Assembly (NCBI GenBank): GCA_910575105.1
Contig: CAJTDK010000018.1
Span: 1-64,000 of the forward strand
Direction of reading: 5' to 3'
Length of the DNA: 64,000 bases
Origin: Lachnospiraceae bacterium
Lineage (GTDB): Bacteria; Bacillota; Clostridia; Lachnospirales; Lachnospiraceae
This document shows positions 42,969 to 51,941 of this stretch, one piece after another. A program made the position numbers and the translations under genes. The notes under the pieces are model-generated. The model ran no database searches. It saw only the letters and a list, made by a program, of their open reading frames with translations, and was not told the origin of the DNA. The first letter of the stretch is position 1. Each line of letters opens with the position of its first letter.

Positions 42969-43292
42969 CCGTGGCAGATAGTCATCCAGATATTCCGGGG
43001 TTTCAAGGAATGTATTTTCACGTAGATAATAGCGGAGTAATTCAACAACATAAGAAGAAACAGGTACTTCCCTTGTTTTATTACCTTTACCATGAAGCCC
43101 GATTTTTGATGTTTTGCCAAACGTAATATCCCCTACATACAAATCACACATTTCCTGTACCCTGGCTCCAGAATCATACAAAAGTGAAAGGAGTACCATA
43201 TCACGGCTTCCCGATTTTCTATTACATTGAGGAATATGCAATAATAATTTTATCTCTTCTCCAGTAAAATACGGAATGCGCTTAAAAGACTG
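42969..43292 (-). pseudogene. Tyrosine recombinase fragment
   Basis: The minus strand reads SFKRIPYFTGEEIKLLLHIP, RDMVLLSLLYDSGARVQEMC, DLYVGDITF, GKGNKTREVPVSSYVVELLRYYL. This is the first part of an XerC-like catalytic domain, with the first catalytic Arg in GARVQE and the Lys in GKGNKTR. The HxxR and Tyr regions are missing, with IS256 sequence abutting at about 42968. Confidence 0.8.
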
Positions 43293-43589
43293 TTAATGCA
43301 GATAATTAAGGATTGAAACTTCCTGATGCTGGAAACGGCATCGGAACCATGTGCGCAGATCTGCCAAGGCGCAGATCCATTCACCAGGCTCTACAAGATA
43401 AGTCATAGTTGCTGTACGGCGGTAGGATGACCTGTAATTTGCATAAGAGCAAAGGACTATGTAATAAAAAAGAAAAGAGCCTCCGTTTGTACGGATGCCC
43501 TTGTTAGTGATTAATGACCGTATGAAATCTCTGTAGATTCTGCAGCGTGGAAGTTCTACGATTTGTTTCAGTTCTAATTGATATTCCAT
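43293..43589 (-). pseudogene. Conserved hypothetical protein, truncated
   Basis: From ATG 43589 (AAAGGAAT upstream) the frame reads MEYQLELKQIVELPRCRIYR, DFIRSLITNKGIRTNGGSFL, then LCSYANYRSSYRR and PGEWICALADLRTWFRCRFQHQEVSIL, ending at a TAA by the recombinase junction. I recall similar text at the start of longer proteins in Firmicutes but cannot name the family. The abrupt end suggests truncation. Confidence 0.5.
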
Positions 43590-43642
43590 GATAATTCCTT
43601 TCTTTGAATTGTGAAACAGCCCTATGATTTTGCTGAATTGTA

Positions 43643-43728
43643 TTGACAAAATATAGATATGATGTTAATATTTGAATAAATTTATTGATGTACATCTATT
43701 TTTTTTACTCATTCTGATAATATCAGAA
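43643..43728 (+). promoter_or_regulatory. Promoter and two palindromes of the hydantoinase/peptide operon
   Basis: TTGACA at 43643-43648, a 17-bp spacer and TAATAT at 43666-43671 form a good sigma-A promoter. Downstream lie the palindromes GATGTACATC (43687-43696) and TTCTGATAATATCAGAA (43712-43728). Their position past the start point suits repressor binding. The GntR-type protein at 57605 is the candidate, since GTAC-centred sites are known for the FadR group. Confidence 0.5.
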
Positions 43729-43777
43729 ATAGTATTAGTAAAATAACAGTAATATGAGTAGGAGAGGAATGATTAGA

Positions 43778-44734
43778 ATGAAAAGAAGAGAACGTGTAAT
43801 ATCAGCAATAAAAAATGAGCCTGTAGATGGAATACCGTCTAGTTTTTCGCTTCATTTTCCAAAAGGATATGAATATGGTGATCAAGGTGTAGCTGCACAT
43901 CTGGACTTTTATAAAAAAACTAATACAGATATATATAAAATTATGAATGAAAATTTATTGCCGTATTGCGAAGGAATTCATTGCGGAAATGATTGGAAAC
44001 ATATTCCTGCATTTTCAAAAAAAGACACGTGGATGACCAGACAGATTGACATGGTAAAGGGAATATTGGAAAAGAGTGATTCTGATAGATTTATTATGGG
44101 GACTCTTCATGGAGTGGTTGCGTCAAGCTTACATCTGATAGAAAAAACATATGGTTATGATATGGGAAGATTAGTGATGCCTGAACATTTAAGACAGAAT
44201 AAAATTGCAGTTAGTGATGTATATAAAAGAGTTGCAGATATTTTGTGCGTTTTGGTTGAGGAGTATATGAAGGCAGGCGTTGATGCTATATATTATGCTG
44301 CGCTTGGCGGAGAATTCAGATATTATACAGATGAAGAGTTTGCAGAGTATATAGAACCGTTGGATAAGCAGGTTATGACGGCAATTCGTGAAAACGGAGG
44401 ATATTGTTTTTTACATATTTGTAAGGACAGATTGAATATGAAGCGTTATGAAGGATATAACAAATATGCAGATGTTGTTAATTGGGGAGTGTATGAGGTT
44501 CCATTTTCTATAGAAGAAGGAAAGAAGCTTTTTCCAGGAACCACCATCATGGGAGGCCTGGCAAACAGAAGTGGTATATTAGTTGAAGGAACAGAAGCGG
44601 AGATACAACAGGCGGTAAAAAGCATCATTAGAAGTATTGGAAAAACGGGATTTATATTAGGTGCGGATTGCACACTTCCTACAGAAATTGAGTATTGGAG
44701 AGTAAAAGCTGCTGCAACCGCAGCTAGAGAATAA
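43778..44734 (+). CDS. Uroporphyrinogen decarboxylase-fold protein (MtaA/CmuA-like)
   Basis: This 318-aa UroD-superfamily barrel has MKRRERVISAIKNEPVDGIP, PYCEGIHCGNDW, YYAALGGEFRYYTDEEF, FLHICKDRLNM, NWGVYEVPFSIEEGKKLFPG, TTIMGGLANR and ILGADCTLPTEI. HxC (FLHICK) and the later Cys (ADCTLP) match the zinc ligands of corrinoid:thiol methyltransferases (MtaA, MtbA, CmuA) rather than heme-pathway HemE. No corrinoid protein is encoded nearby. ATG 43778 fits GGAGAGG spacing better than ATG 43769. It is the first gene of the operon, 12 bp before hyuA. The methyl or carboxyl substrate is unknown. Confidence 0.8.
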   Translation: MKRRERVISAIKNEPVDGIPSSFSLHFPKGYEYGDQGVAAHLDFYKKTNTDIYKIMNENLLPYCEGIHCGNDWKHIPAFSKKDTWMTRQIDMVKGILEKSDSDRFIMGTLHGVVASSLHLIEKTYGYDMGRLVMPEHLRQNKIAVSDVYKRVADILCVLVEEYMKAGVDAIYYAALGGEFRYYTDEEFAEYIEPLDKQVMTAIRENGGYCFLHICKDRLNMKRYEGYNKYADVVNWGVYEVPFSIEEGKKLFPGTTIMGGLANRSGILVEGTEAEIQQAVKSIIRSIGKTGFILGADCTLPTEIEYWRVKAAATAARE

Positions 44735-44746
44735 GGAGGGGCTTTT

Positions 44747-46759
44747 ATGTCATATAGATTAGCAGCGGACGTTGGGGGTACTTTTACAGACATAGTACTA
44801 TTAAATGATGCTACAGGCGTTTATGAAACGACAAAGGTATTGACAACTCCCGAAGCATTAGAGAAAGGAATATTAAAAGGATTCGATGAGCTGGCGGGAG
44901 ATAAATATGCAGAGGTCACGAGCATTGTTCATGGAACGACGTCCGGTTTAAATTCGGTCATTGAAAGAAGAGGTGCACATTGTGCTCTTGTAACAACCAA
45001 GGGTTTTCGTGATGTGTATGAAATTGCAAGAGCTAATCGTCCTGAAATTTATAATATTCATTATCATAAACCAGAACCTTTAATTCCAAGAAAAGATATA
45101 TATGAAGTTGATGAAAGAACTTCATTTGATGGAACGATAGAAAAAAGAGTTACAAAGGAGATAATGCAAGAAGTCATTGATAAATTGCGTGGAAATTATG
45201 ATTCGGTTGCAGTATGCCTGATTAATAGTTATGCGAATACAGAAAATGAAAAAGAAGTTTGCAGAATTCTGGAAAAAGAATTGGATGAAAATACAATTAT
45301 TACCGCATCCTATGAAATTGCAAAAGAATCCAGAGAATATGAAAGAGTCAGTACATCCGCATTAAATGCTTATGTAGCACCAAGTACAAGGAGACATGTA
45401 TATGCATTGTCAGATGAATTGAAGAAAAGAGGATTTACAGGAACCCTGTATATGATGCAGTCAAGCGGCGGTGTAATTCGCGCCGAGCTGGCAGCTTCGA
45501 AAGCAGTATATACACTTATGTCTGGTCCTGTAGGAGGAGCAATTGGAGCAAGTGTAATCAATCGTGACAATATTATTGGATTTGATATTGGCGGAACAAG
45601 CTTTGATGTTAGTATCGTAGTAAATAATCGCATAGAAACAACTGTAGAAGCAGAAATTGAAGGATTCCCTGTACTTGCTCCGACAGTAAACGTATTTAGT
45701 ATCGGAGCTGGCGGCGGAAGCATTGCATGGAATGAAGCCGGAGGAATGAGAGTAGGGCCGAAAAGTGCAGGAGCTGTTCCTGGGCCGGTATGTTACAACA
45801 GAGGAGGAAAGCAGCCTACATTAACAGATGCCAATCTGGTGCTGGGCCATATGTCTCCAAAGCATTTCCTTGGCGGAAGAATGGAAATGAATGAAGAAAA
45901 AACATATGAAGCATTTGAATTCTATGGCAACCAATTTGATCTCGATAAGATTACTGCTGCTGAAGGAGTATGTGAAATTGCAAATCATAAAATGGCTGAT
46001 GCTATACGAGAATTAACCGTGAAGAGAGGCATTGATCCGAGAAAATTTTCTATACTTGCATTTGGAGGAGCCGGACCTATGCACGCAGCTTTAATTGCTG
46101 AGATGCTTGATATTAAAGAAGTAATTGTACCAGCTAATCCGGGAGTGTTTTCAGCGTGGGGAATGTTACATGCGGATATTCGGCATGATACAGGAAAAAC
46201 AAAAGTTAGCTTATTAAATGATTTACAGGAAGATGATTTCCGCAGAAATTTTGATGAATTACAAGAAGAGCTTGATGAAGTATTAAAAAAAGAAGGAATA
46301 CAGGGAAAAGAAAAGAAATATCTCTGCACTCTTGACATGAGATATTTTGGACAAGAATATACAATTTCTGTAGAGATTCCGGATGAGACAATATTTAATA
46401 AAGCTCAGATTGAGGAGGATTACAGTAAAATTTATGAGAGATTATATGGCCATCATTCTTCCGAAAATATTATTGAAATAGTAAATTACCGAATGACTGT
46501 TTTAGTACCGGTAAATAAAGTGTCTGCACCGCAACGTACCAGCGATTTGCCGGCAAAAGCGTTGGAGCAGATCCAGGGATATTTTGAAAGCAAGAAATAC
46601 GATATTGATATATATAAGAGAGAATGTCTGGTGACAGGAAGTGAAATTCATGGACCGGCAATTGTTGTTGAACTTACTTCTACAACAATAGTTCCTCCAG
46701 GATGGAAACTTTGGGTAGATGAATCAGATAGTATGATTATGACAAGCGGGGAGGAATAG
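44747..46759 (+). CDS. hyuA: Hydantoinase/oxoprolinase family protein, subunit A
   Basis: This 670-aa protein has MSYRLAADVGGTFTDIVLLN (ATP-binding phosphate-1 motif), SIVHGTTSGLNSVIERRGAH, LMSGPVGGAIGASVI, GFDIGGTSFDVS (phosphate-2) and FGGAGPMHAALIAEML. These are the hallmarks of HyuA, N-methylhydantoinase A and the 5-oxoprolinase N-terminal half. With subunit B it opens cyclic amides (hydantoins, 5-oxoproline, 2-oxothiazolidine carboxylate) using ATP. AAGGAGGGGC precedes ATG 44747. It ends three bases before hyuB. Confidence 0.93.
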   Translation: MSYRLAADVGGTFTDIVLLNDATGVYETTKVLTTPEALEKGILKGFDELAGDKYAEVTSIVHGTTSGLNSVIERRGAHCALVTTKGFRDVYEIARANRPEIYNIHYHKPEPLIPRKDIYEVDERTSFDGTIEKRVTKEIMQEVIDKLRGNYDSVAVCLINSYANTENEKEVCRILEKELDENTIITASYEIAKESREYERVSTSALNAYVAPSTRRHVYALSDELKKRGFTGTLYMMQSSGGVIRAELAASKAVYTLMSGPVGGAIGASVINRDNIIGFDIGGTSFDVSIVVNNRIETTVEAEIEGFPVLAPTVNVFSIGAGGGSIAWNEAGGMRVGPKSAGAVPGPVCYNRGGKQPTLTDANLVLGHMSPKHFLGGRMEMNEEKTYEAFEFYGNQFDLDKITAAEGVCEIANHKMADAIRELTVKRGIDPRKFSILAFGGAGPMHAALIAEMLDIKEVIVPANPGVFSAWGMLHADIRHDTGKTKVSLLNDLQEDDFRRNFDELQEELDEVLKKEGIQGKEKKYLCTLDMRYFGQEYTISVEIPDETIFNKAQIEEDYSKIYERLYGHHSSENIIEIVNYRMTVLVPVNKVSAPQRTSDLPAKALEQIQGYFESKKYDIDIYKRECLVTGSEIHGPAIVVELTSTTIVPPGWKLWVDESDSMIMTSGEE

Positions 46760-46762
46760 AAG

Positions 46763-48436
46763 ATGGAAGATAAGATTAATCCTATTGTAGTTGAGATAAT
46801 CCGTAATGCAGTTAATTCTGCAGCAAGAGAAATGAATAACTGTCTGATCAAAAGCGCATTCGGGCCGGGAATATATGAGATGAAAGACTGTAGTGTCGGC
46901 ATCTTTGACAAAGATGCAAAATTGCTGGGCCAGTCTTCAGGACTCCCCATATTTCTGGGAAATCTGGAAATCTGTATTCAAATAGTTACAGAAAAAATAG
47001 GAATTGATGGGTATAAAAAAGGTGATGTCTTTGTTATGAATGATCCATATCTTCAGGGAACACATGCTGCAGACATTACCGTGTTTTCTCCTATTTTTTA
47101 TAACGGAAAATTAGAAGGCTTTTCAGCGGTGCGTGCTGCAATGCAAGATATGGGAGGTAAAAATCCTATGGGATGTGCAGACAGCACAGAAGTTTATCAG
47201 GAAGGCCTGCGAATTCCGCCTGTCAGGTTATGCGTAGAAGGGGAAATTAATGATGATGTTATGGATTTGCTTGCAATAAATTGCAGATATCATTCGATGA
47301 TGCGAGGAGATTTAAATGCATGTATATCTGCCTGTTATACCGGAGAAATTAGAATGGGAGAGCTTTTTGACCGCTATGGAACAGAAACCGTACAAAAGGC
47401 TGCTCTGGAGATCTTCAGACAGTCAGAACAGATGGACCGGCAGGCAGTAGCAGCAATACCTGATGGAGAATACTTGGCAGAAGGTTGTCTGGATAATGAT
47501 GGTATTACAGAAGAAGAGCGGCCGGTGAAAGTTAAGGTAATCATAAAAGGTGATGAAATGACTATAGATCTATCCGGAAGTGCCAAAATGGGAGTCGGAC
47601 CAATTAACTGTGGAGAGGCGCAGACAATTGCAGCATGCCGTGTAGGATATAAAGAACTCATTAATCCAGAAAAACAAGTGTCTGGAGGAACTTTTCGCAA
47701 CCTAAAAGTGATTGTAGAAAAAGGCAGTTTTCTGGCGGCTGAGGAACCGGCACCTTGCGGATGGTATTTTACAGGACTTGGTTTACTAATTGATCTGATT
47801 GTTAAAGCATTGGCTCCTGTAATGCCTGAACATGTTGCTGCCGCACATTACGGTGATTCAAATGTTATTCAATTTAGCGGATATGACAGTACTCGTAAGA
47901 AACAATTTGTAATCTGTGAAGCAACGGCAGGAGGATGGGGGGCATTTAAAGGGAGCGATGGCCAGAACGGGATGATAAATGTTGTAAACGGAGATTTAAA
48001 AAACTGGGGAACAGAGTTTATTGAAAGTAAGTATCCTCTTAGAATTTTATCTTATAAGATTCGTTCGGATTCGGAAGGAGCAGGAAAATACAGAGGAGGT
48101 ATGGGGCTGGAACGGACATATCGCATTGAATCAGAGAATGATTGTTATCTGATGCTGTGGGTAGAACGCTCTAAAACAACTGCATGGGGATTAAATGGAG
48201 GTTTGGCAGCTAAAGCACCTGATGTTGTCGTGAATCCCGGTACCGCAGAAGAAAAGCATTATCTAAAAACAACGATGCTTCCAGTTAAAAAAGGTGATGT
48301 TGTAAGAATAAGTACTGGCGGAGGAGGTGGATATGGAAAACCGGAGGAAAGAAGTGTAGAAGCTTTAAAACAAGATATTGAAAATGGCTATTTGACACTG
48401 GATCACGCAGAAAAAATCTATCATTACAAACAATAG
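46763..48436 (+). CDS. hyuB: Hydantoinase/oxoprolinase family protein, subunit B
   Basis: The 557-aa partner of subunit A has INPIVVEIIRNAVNSAAREM, VMNDPYLQGTHAADITVFSP, RYHSMMRGDLNACISACYTG, and the Gly-rich end RISTGGGGGYGKPEERS. The HyuA-HyuB pair equals the two halves of 5-oxoprolinase. GGGGAGG within the end of hyuA serves as ribosome binding site, giving tight coupling. It is full length for the family (about 520-590 aa). Confidence 0.93.
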   Translation: MEDKINPIVVEIIRNAVNSAAREMNNCLIKSAFGPGIYEMKDCSVGIFDKDAKLLGQSSGLPIFLGNLEICIQIVTEKIGIDGYKKGDVFVMNDPYLQGTHAADITVFSPIFYNGKLEGFSAVRAAMQDMGGKNPMGCADSTEVYQEGLRIPPVRLCVEGEINDDVMDLLAINCRYHSMMRGDLNACISACYTGEIRMGELFDRYGTETVQKAALEIFRQSEQMDRQAVAAIPDGEYLAEGCLDNDGITEEERPVKVKVIIKGDEMTIDLSGSAKMGVGPINCGEAQTIAACRVGYKELINPEKQVSGGTFRNLKVIVEKGSFLAAEEPAPCGWYFTGLGLLIDLIVKALAPVMPEHVAAAHYGDSNVIQFSGYDSTRKKQFVICEATAGGWGAFKGSDGQNGMINVVNGDLKNWGTEFIESKYPLRILSYKIRSDSEGAGKYRGGMGLERTYRIESENDCYLMLWVERSKTTAWGLNGGLAAKAPDVVVNPGTAEEKHYLKTTMLPVKKGDVVRISTGGGGGYGKPEERSVEALKQDIENGYLTLDHAEKIYHYKQ

Positions 48437-48447
48437 GAGGAAAGAGA

Positions 48448-50049
48448 ATGAAAAAGAATTTTAGAAGAATGTTAGCAGTATGTATTATTTTGGCTATGAT
48501 TTTCGCTCTGAGTTCATGTGGTAAATCGGAAGATAAAAAAGAAGAAACCGATAAGAACGTATCCATTAGTGAAGAAGATAAAACATTTTCAGTTGCACTG
48601 GGCGTAATGCCGGCCGATTTTGATCCGACGAATTTAGTAGGTGCTGGTGATATGAATGCATCTAGAACATGTTATGAGCCGCTTGTTGAAGAAATCCGCG
48701 GAACAACAGAGTTACAACCCTGGCTTGCAGAAAGCTACGAAGTACCAAATGCTAAAACATACATTTTTAAACTTCGGGAAGGTGTAAAATTTGCAGATGG
48801 AACGGATTTGAATGCAGAAGCAGTTGTATATTCTTATGAGCGTACGATGGCATTCGTCAATCCGGTTTCTACACTGGTTCAGGAAATTGAGAGTGTCGAG
48901 GCAACGGATGATATGACTGTGACGATTAAGCTGAAAAGTGATAATTCTGGATTCTTGTATAACGTAGCAAAGGTAGGTATCATTTCTCCGACATGGTGTA
49001 AAGAAAATGAAAAAGATGGAGATTGGGCACAGGATTATTGTACAAGAAATTCTTGCGGCACAGGTGCCTATCAAATCTCAGGATATGAAGAGGATCAGTA
49101 TTATACTATGGAAAAATTTGAAGATTATTGGGGAGGATGGAAGGATAATCAGATTGATACCATTCAGACATTAATTGTAAAAGATAATGCAACTCAGATT
49201 CAGATGTTGAATTCAGGAGAAGTTGATAAATTACAAATTCCGATTACTGAAAATCTGGATATTCTTGAAGCGAACGAAAAAATAGATGTTTTAACAGAAC
49301 AGTCATTGCAGACAAATATCTTTACATTTAATACACAAAAAGCTCCTTTTGATAATCTGTTGGTACGTCAGGCAGTTACTCTGGCAATGGATTATGAAGG
49401 TGTAAAGGATAATGTATATAATGGAAAAGCAACTGTGCCAAGTGGATTTATGCCAGCAAAATTTACAGATCATGATAATAGTATTCCACAACAGGAACAG
49501 AATCTGGAAAAAGCAAAAGAATTAATGAAACAATCAGGCGCCGGAGAGTGTACAGTTTCCGTCCACCTTTGTGAAGGCAGTGATGATCAGGTTCAGATGG
49601 CACAGATTTTACAGGCAAATCTTGCAGAAATTGGCATCACGCTTGAAATAAAAGTAATGCCGTGGCTTTCTCTGGTAGAGGAAAATGCATCTCCGGATAC
49701 AGCACCTGAAATGTCAGCGTTGAATATGGGCGCATTTACCGGCGATTCTGTTTTCTTCCTGAAACAGAACTTCCACAGTATGTACAGTGGTCAGCCATAC
49801 AATTGGAGTTTTTACGAAAATCCAGATTTTGATGAAGCAATTGACAAGGCTGCAGCAACTGTCGATGAAGCTGAAAAACAGGAGTATTTAAATACAGCAC
49901 AGAAAATTCTGGTTGATAACTGTGCAGCTCTTTATATCACCTCACCTGATTCAGTGGAGGCAATTAATAATAAGTATCAGGGCTTTAAGATTCATCCGTT
50001 AGATTATTACTATTCTATTCGTTTTTATCAATTAACGATTGCAGAATAG
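48448..50049 (+). CDS. Peptide-type ABC transporter substrate-binding lipoprotein
   Basis: The 533-aa SBP_bac_5 protein has a lipoprotein signal (MKKNFRRMLAVCIILAMIFA, lipobox LSSC, Cys about residue 25), a short acidic linker and family segments RTCYEPLVEEIRGTTELQPW, FKLREGVKFADGTDLNAEAV and VRQAVTLAMDYEGVKDNVYN. It binds a peptide-like or other extended ligand outside the membrane and delivers it to the permeases encoded next. AGGAGG precedes ATG 48448. Confidence 0.93.
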   Translation: MKKNFRRMLAVCIILAMIFALSSCGKSEDKKEETDKNVSISEEDKTFSVALGVMPADFDPTNLVGAGDMNASRTCYEPLVEEIRGTTELQPWLAESYEVPNAKTYIFKLREGVKFADGTDLNAEAVVYSYERTMAFVNPVSTLVQEIESVEATDDMTVTIKLKSDNSGFLYNVAKVGIISPTWCKENEKDGDWAQDYCTRNSCGTGAYQISGYEEDQYYTMEKFEDYWGGWKDNQIDTIQTLIVKDNATQIQMLNSGEVDKLQIPITENLDILEANEKIDVLTEQSLQTNIFTFNTQKAPFDNLLVRQAVTLAMDYEGVKDNVYNGKATVPSGFMPAKFTDHDNSIPQQEQNLEKAKELMKQSGAGECTVSVHLCEGSDDQVQMAQILQANLAEIGITLEIKVMPWLSLVEENASPDTAPEMSALNMGAFTGDSVFFLKQNFHSMYSGQPYNWSFYENPDFDEAIDKAAATVDEAEKQEYLNTAQKILVDNCAALYITSPDSVEAINNKYQGFKIHPLDYYYSIRFYQLTIAE

Positions 50050-50082
50050 ATATCAATCGTCCGGAAGATTAGGGGGCAGTTT

Positions 50083-51090
50083 ATGGCTAAATTTTTAGCA
50101 AAAAGATTTTTATCTTTAATATTTGTCGTAATAGGAATTACTTTGATTGTATTTTTTGCGACGCATTGTCTTCCGGCTGATCCGGCGCGGGCGGCGGCAG
50201 GGCCGTCCGCGTCAAAGGAACAGGTTGAAGAGAAAAGAGTGGAACTGGGATTAGACAAACCTGTTTACGAGCAGTACATAAGTTATATGAAAGGTCTGCT
50301 GCACTTTGATATGGGAAAATCATATAAGAGTAAACAGCCGGTTACAAAAGAAATATCTACCAGATTAGCAGCAACAATGGAGCTTACGATATCGTCTTTA
50401 GTGATTTTTTTCATACTTGCACTTTTGCTTGGAAGCATTGCAGCCTTAAAAAGAAATAAACTTGTTGATCATATGATCCGATTTTTCTCTGTGGCGAGTA
50501 TGGCGGTCCCTCCTTATTGGCTTGCTTTGATACTGCAGTATGTCTTGTATTATAAAGCTTCATTACTGCCTGCCGGATATCGCCTGCCCGTCGGAGTAGC
50601 AGGGCCGGATACAATAACAGGATTTTATTTGCTGGACAGTGCATTGCAGGGTAATTGGGAATTGTTTTTCCTTTCTGTTAAACATCTGGTATTGCCGGTA
50701 TTAAGTCTTGTGATTGGTTATTGCGGGATTACAACCCGAATGATGAGAACTCAGCTTTTACAAGAATTGCGTCAGGATTATATTCGAACGGCAAGATCGA
50801 AAGGATTATTAGAACGTCCTGTTATTTTAAGACATGCTATGAAGAATGCTATTTCTCCGATATTAACAATGCTTGGTATGCAGGCAGGCGGAATGATTGG
50901 AGGAACTGTATTGATAGAAAAGATTTTTAGCTGGCCAGGACTTGGTTCTTATGCCTTGGAATCAATTTTGTCTATGGATTTACTTGTGATAGCAGGAATA
51001 ACAATGGTAATGGCTATTATATTTATACTGATAAATTTGATCGTTGATATTTCCTATATTCTTATAGATCCGAGAGTGAGGTTGTCGTGA
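50083..51090 (+). CDS. ABC transporter permease (DppB/OppB type)
   Basis: This 335-aa protein has MAKFLAKRFLSLIFVVIGIT, ADPARAAAGP-ASKEQVEEKR, LGLDKPVYEQYISYMKGLLHFDMGKS, six membrane segments and the EAA loop DYIRTARSKGLLERPVILRH that docks the ATPases. The layout is that of DppB. AGGGGGC precedes ATG 50083. Its TGA overlaps the next ATG as TGATG. Confidence 0.93.
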   Translation: MAKFLAKRFLSLIFVVIGITLIVFFATHCLPADPARAAAGPSASKEQVEEKRVELGLDKPVYEQYISYMKGLLHFDMGKSYKSKQPVTKEISTRLAATMELTISSLVIFFILALLLGSIAALKRNKLVDHMIRFFSVASMAVPPYWLALILQYVLYYKASLLPAGYRLPVGVAGPDTITGFYLLDSALQGNWELFFLSVKHLVLPVLSLVIGYCGITTRMMRTQLLQELRQDYIRTARSKGLLERPVILRHAMKNAISPILTMLGMQAGGMIGGTVLIEKIFSWPGLGSYALESILSMDLLVIAGITMVMAIIFILINLIVDISYILIDPRVRLS

Positions 51091-51923
51091 TGAAAACAAT
51101 AAAAAAATATTTTTTCAGAGATATCCCTTCTGCTATGGGAACCATTATTTCCCTGGGAATTATCTTATTTATGATAATAGGACCAGCAGCTACAAAATAT
51201 GATCCTTTGGAAGTGGATATGGGAGCAAAATTAGTTGCACCAGGAGCATCGCATATATTTGGAACAGATGAAATGGGAAGAGACCTGTTTTCAAGACTTG
51301 CTTATGGATCATGGTATTCTATGGGGACAGCATTAGCTGTAGTTCTTCTTGCGGCAGCTTTTGGTATTGTTGCAGGCGGTATTGCCGGGTATGCAGGTGG
51401 GTGGTTTGACAATGTGCTTATGCGAATTTGTGATGTGTTTTTATCATTTCCTCAAATTTTTCTGGCAATGATTATTGCTGCTGCGATTGGTGCAGGAATT
51501 GGACCGACAATTTTTGCATTAGCAGTATCTTGGTGGCCTAATTATGCCAGAATGGTTCGTGGAATGGTTATTGTAATTAAAGAAAAATTATATGTTGAAT
51601 CGGCTAAATCTATAGGAATGCATCCAGTTAGAATTATCTTTAGAATTATTATTCCACAGACAATGTCTATGGTTATTCCACAAATTACAATGGGAATCGG
51701 CAATGCATTGATAGCAGCTTCAGGATTTTCATTTATAGGCCTAGGTGCACAGATGCCGACACCGGAATGGGGAGCTATGATATCACAGGGAAGCAGATAT
51801 GTTTTTAACGCCCCGTATTATGTAGTAATTCCTGGAATTTTCATTTTTCTTTCTGTGCTGGGGTTCAGTTTATTAGGAGATTCTTTGCAGGAAGCAACAA
51901 ATCCTGAACTAAAAAATATATAG
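51090..51923 (+). CDS. ABC transporter permease (DppC/OppC type)
   Basis: This 277-aa protein has an N-terminal membrane segment, the HIFGTDEMGRDLFSRLAYGS signature of DppC proteins, six membrane segments in all and the EAA loop VESAKSIGMHPVRIIFRIIIPQ. It forms the channel with the DppB-type protein. The start is taken as ATG 51090 because it overlaps the upstream TGA; GTG 51087 is an alternative. Confidence 0.93.
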   Translation: MKTIKKYFFRDIPSAMGTIISLGIILFMIIGPAATKYDPLEVDMGAKLVAPGASHIFGTDEMGRDLFSRLAYGSWYSMGTALAVVLLAAAFGIVAGGIAGYAGGWFDNVLMRICDVFLSFPQIFLAMIIAAAIGAGIGPTIFALAVSWWPNYARMVRGMVIVIKEKLYVESAKSIGMHPVRIIFRIIIPQTMSMVIPQITMGIGNALIAASGFSFIGLGAQMPTPEWGAMISQGSRYVFNAPYYVVIPGIFIFLSVLGFSLLGDSLQEATNPELKNI

Positions 51924-51941
51924 ATATAAGGAGAGTAACTT

